Positions 63,001-64,000 of a stretch of DNA of 64,000 bases are shown here, in pieces. The position numbers and the translations under genes are program-made. The notes beneath the pieces were generated by a model, which saw nothing but the letters and a program-made list of their open reading frames with translations, ran no database searches and was not told the DNA's origin. Each line of letters starts with the position of its first letter. Positions within the stretch are counted from its first letter, which is position 1. Source of the DNA: Corynebacterium jeikeium (GTDB taxonomy: Bacteria > Actinomycetota > Actinomycetes > Mycobacteriales > Mycobacteriaceae); contig CP033784.1 in NCBI GenBank assembly GCA_003955985.1, positions 744,001 to 808,000 on the forward strand, in the 5' to 3' direction.

Positions 63001-64000
63001 GATGAGCCGAAGCCGCCGCGTCGTCGCCGGGTTCGTAAGAGCCAGGGCCGAAACGATGAGCAGCGACAGAACGGCCGTGGCCGTCAGGAGCGCCGCGAGC
63101 GTACTGAGCAATCGGAGAACTCCAATGACCTGGCTGCTCTGGCTGCCGCAGCTGTTGCGGAAGCCCGTGAGAAGGACCCAGAGGAGCCGTCGGATGACCG
63201 TTACATGCCGCAGGAGGGGCAGCGCCGCCGCCGTCGGGCTACGCGTCGCCGTGTAGCGGAGCATGTTGCCGTTGATTCGGCTGCACGCGACGCTGATGAC
63301 CGCGACGAAGAATATGGTGATCGTCGCAAGCGTTCGGAGCGCCCGACCCGTGCTGAGCGTGCCGAGCGCACCGATAACGGTGGAGGCCGTGGCGACGCTG
63401 AACGCTCCAGCAGCGCTAGCGCTCGACATCGCCGTCGTCGCGCTGTGCGTCGTACTGCTGTGGATGAAACCACTGCGCCTCAGGCTGGGTCTCAGGCAGC
63501 TTCCACCACAGATGTGAGGGAGCCAGCCAGGAATGGCAAGGGCGGCAACGCTAACAAGACCGGTAAGGCTGTGGCCGAGGAGTCCCAGACCTATGAGGAG
63601 GCGAAGGAGGCGTTCGAGCGTTCTCCACGCCGTCGTCGTCCGACGCGCGGTAACTCTCGCTCGGATCGCGCACCGCGCCGCGAGGACTTCGAGTCCACTA
63701 AGCCAAAGGCGGACGCTGAAGGCAGCAAGGGCGGAGATCGTGCGAAAGACAACCGCGATGACAGCAACCGCAGCACCAACCGCAGCGCCAACCGCAGTGG
63801 CGGTGGACGCCGCTCGGGCAAGTCACGGGTTGAGGTCGTAGCGGTCCAGGGCACGGGAGCTCGCCGTAATCGCCGTCGGGCGGTGCGCAGGGTCTCGTCG
63901 CAAAGCGATGCCGGAGCGACTGCGCCGAAGCAGCGACAGGGCGCTTCAAACCGCGCTACTAAGCCAGAGCAGAAGCAGGCTAATCGCGGTGCTGCGGCGC
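60019..64000 (+). CDS. rne: Ribonuclease E/G with long N- and C-terminal arms (3' end outside window)
   Basis: 1327 codons are visible from GTG 60019 (AAGGAG about 11 nt upstream); the frame is still open at the window end. Main endonuclease of RNA processing and decay. Residues about 24-72 (TRVHHLAKSLGLTSKETIEA, then VVKSAASTI) resemble the IF2_N domain of translation factor IF-2. A Lys/Ala/Glu-rich, histone-like arm follows to about residue 485 with SAEKQ repeats. The catalytic part begins at HAGIVTEVGVLEDDLLVEHF, with the S1 stretch GNIYLGRVQNVLPSMEAAFI, Mg-binding Asp in MTVIDVNTGKFTG and MIVVDFIDMMLPE, and the zinc link CSCCNGRG (about residue 892). The C-terminal arm is Arg/Asp-rich and low complexity. 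Two GTCGTNAAGC copies lie in the N-terminal arm. Confidence 0.94.
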   Translation, partial: MANFSQDVVAKAREFDRESAALKTRVHHLAKSLGLTSKETIEALGHAGIVVKSAASTINQNQLDAVLNFIGDHPEDASLDDGSAATKPTGEKPAAKEKQSAGKPNAADEKSDEQTAAKSEKKPAAKKSGKKSAAKKATKKAAPKAAKSEAESDAAPAEEVTEKKDTKKASARKSSAKQSAEKQSAEKQSTTKKRATRKRAVKKTAGAPEETAAKDEQKDSNSVVEEAVEAVVQSSSKKAADKNASDKKAADTVAETAEKTSAEEASAEAPAAKSAAVTTRRGRRVRRAVRTTSAPVAEEAQEAQEPQKTQEPQDTQATQSEALQDIEPPVVPEPPVAEEQTAFAPIFLAPQAVPATAKNSATEDAASADNGASNQGTDDNAGEGQDGSSSSETERQPRPRRRRRGRGRRNDDAQQAEKTTENTEREEEETREEVEEPQAIKGSTRLEAQRRRRIERREESRKRHVISEAEFLARRESVERTMVVRERKRHDHAGIVTEVGVLEDDLLVEHFVTSDTQTTQIGNIYLGRVQNVLPSMEAAFIDIGTDRNGVIYVGDLNWKLLGTKSRSRKIEHALKAGDQILVQVSKDPIGHKGARLTTHISMAGRFLVYVPGGRSAGISRKLPEPERKRLKSILSEVTPEGSGTIIRTAAEGVSKEAIEADIKRLESQWQEIWEASEAAKAKRGAKPIALYEEPDMLVKVVRDVFNEDFSRLVVEGDRPWNTVTDYIGDLAPELEPRLQRYFAKEHGGADVFEHFRIDEQLAKALDRKVWLPSGGTLVIDRTEAMTVIDVNTGKFTGAGGNLEETVTRNNLEAAEEIVRQMRLRDLGGMIVVDFIDMMLPENQDLVLRRLKEALGRDRSRHEVSEVTSLGLVQMTRKRLGTGLLETFSTPCSCCNGRGLIIHIDPVEQDNQGRGHKNGRRNDEQDKSKRRNKSRSEHNPANHPAALAMHRDQSDQAGSSKATRDDDTETNQRDKDAADKRVAAAVEAVIVSSENDEPKPPRRRRVRKSQGRNDEQRQNGRGRQERRERTEQSENSNDLAALAAAAVAEAREKDPEEPSDDRYMPQEGQRRRRRATRRRVAEHVAVDSAARDADDRDEEYGDRRKRSERPTRAERAERTDNGGGRGDAERSSSASARHRRRRAVRRTAVDETTAPQAGSQAASTTDVREPARNGKGGNANKTGKAVAEESQTYEEAKEAFERSPRRRRPTRGNSRSDRAPRREDFESTKPKADAEGSKGGDRAKDNRDDSNRSTNRSANRSGGGRRSGKSRVEVVAVQGTGARRNRRRAVRRVSSQSDAGATAPKQRQGASNRATKPEQKQANRGAAA

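Noticed and set aside
61186..63429. 747-codon minus-strand frame opposite rne
   Set aside because: Mirror of the RNase E catalytic part and arms; Leu/Ala/Val-rich without motifs.

Overview
The window is a 64 kb piece of actinobacterial chromosome, almost certainly from a Corynebacterium. The evidence is a type I fatty acid synthase next to acpS, a ChrSA/HrtBA heme system, a DtxR-type iron box, paired clpP1-clpP2-clpX, an RNase E with very long basic arms, and two IS1249-like elements, a family known from corynebacteria. The species is not decided by the sequence.

Layout. 1-10 kb: the 3' two thirds of fas with acpS, an iron-regulated surface protein behind a DtxR box, a TetR regulator, bcp, a DUF3618 protein and tRNA-Lys. 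10-15.7 kb: an L,D-transpeptidase lipoprotein, then chrA-chrS divergent from hrtB-hrtA. 15.7-18.7 kb: an IS30-family element followed directly by IS1249 copy 1. 18.7-20.6 kb: tRNA-His, orn and a TetR gene. 20.6-24.8 kb: a small decaying island in the 3' end of tRNA-Arg(TCT), with an integrase remnant, a DUF3800 gene followed by a strongly folded RNA, two lipoproteins and a membrane protein. 25-39.9 kb: core genes (CopD/CtaG-like protein, ssb paralogue, ettA, thioesterase, glbO, pepN, SMI1/KNR4 protein, DsbA-like protein, radical SAM protein, rpiB, DJ-1/PfpI protein). 40-46.7 kb: a clearly GC-richer island (GH1 glycosidase, MFS carrier, secreted hydrolase, duplicated small HTH gene, IS1249 copy 2) between a broken and an intact tRNA-Gly. 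46.7-64 kb: conserved block tRNA-Pro, tig, clpP1, clpP2, clpX, TetR, mdh, valS, folC, DUF4233, ndk and rne (cut by the window end).

How genes work together. fas makes fatty acids and AcpS activates its carrier domain. The DtxR-boxed surface protein and ChrSA/HrtBA suggest heme acquisition balanced by heme-induced export. The Tig/ClpP1P2/ClpX block handles protein folding and turnover. valS-folC-DUF4233 is a translationally coupled operon.

Most unusual features. (1) The 10-mer GTCGTNAAGC occurs 20 times where about 0.5 is expected, in several reading frames, in intergenic DNA and inside the GC-rich island. (2) A three-way-junction RNA fold lies directly behind the DUF3800 gene. (3) The GC-rich island is flanked by tRNA-Gly sequences and carries a second copy of the neighbouring HTH gene. 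(4) A 109-bp transposase-less derivative of the IS30-like element lies upstream of rne. (5) At least eleven genes have a -10-like hexamer 6-7 nt before the start codon, suggesting leaderless mRNAs.
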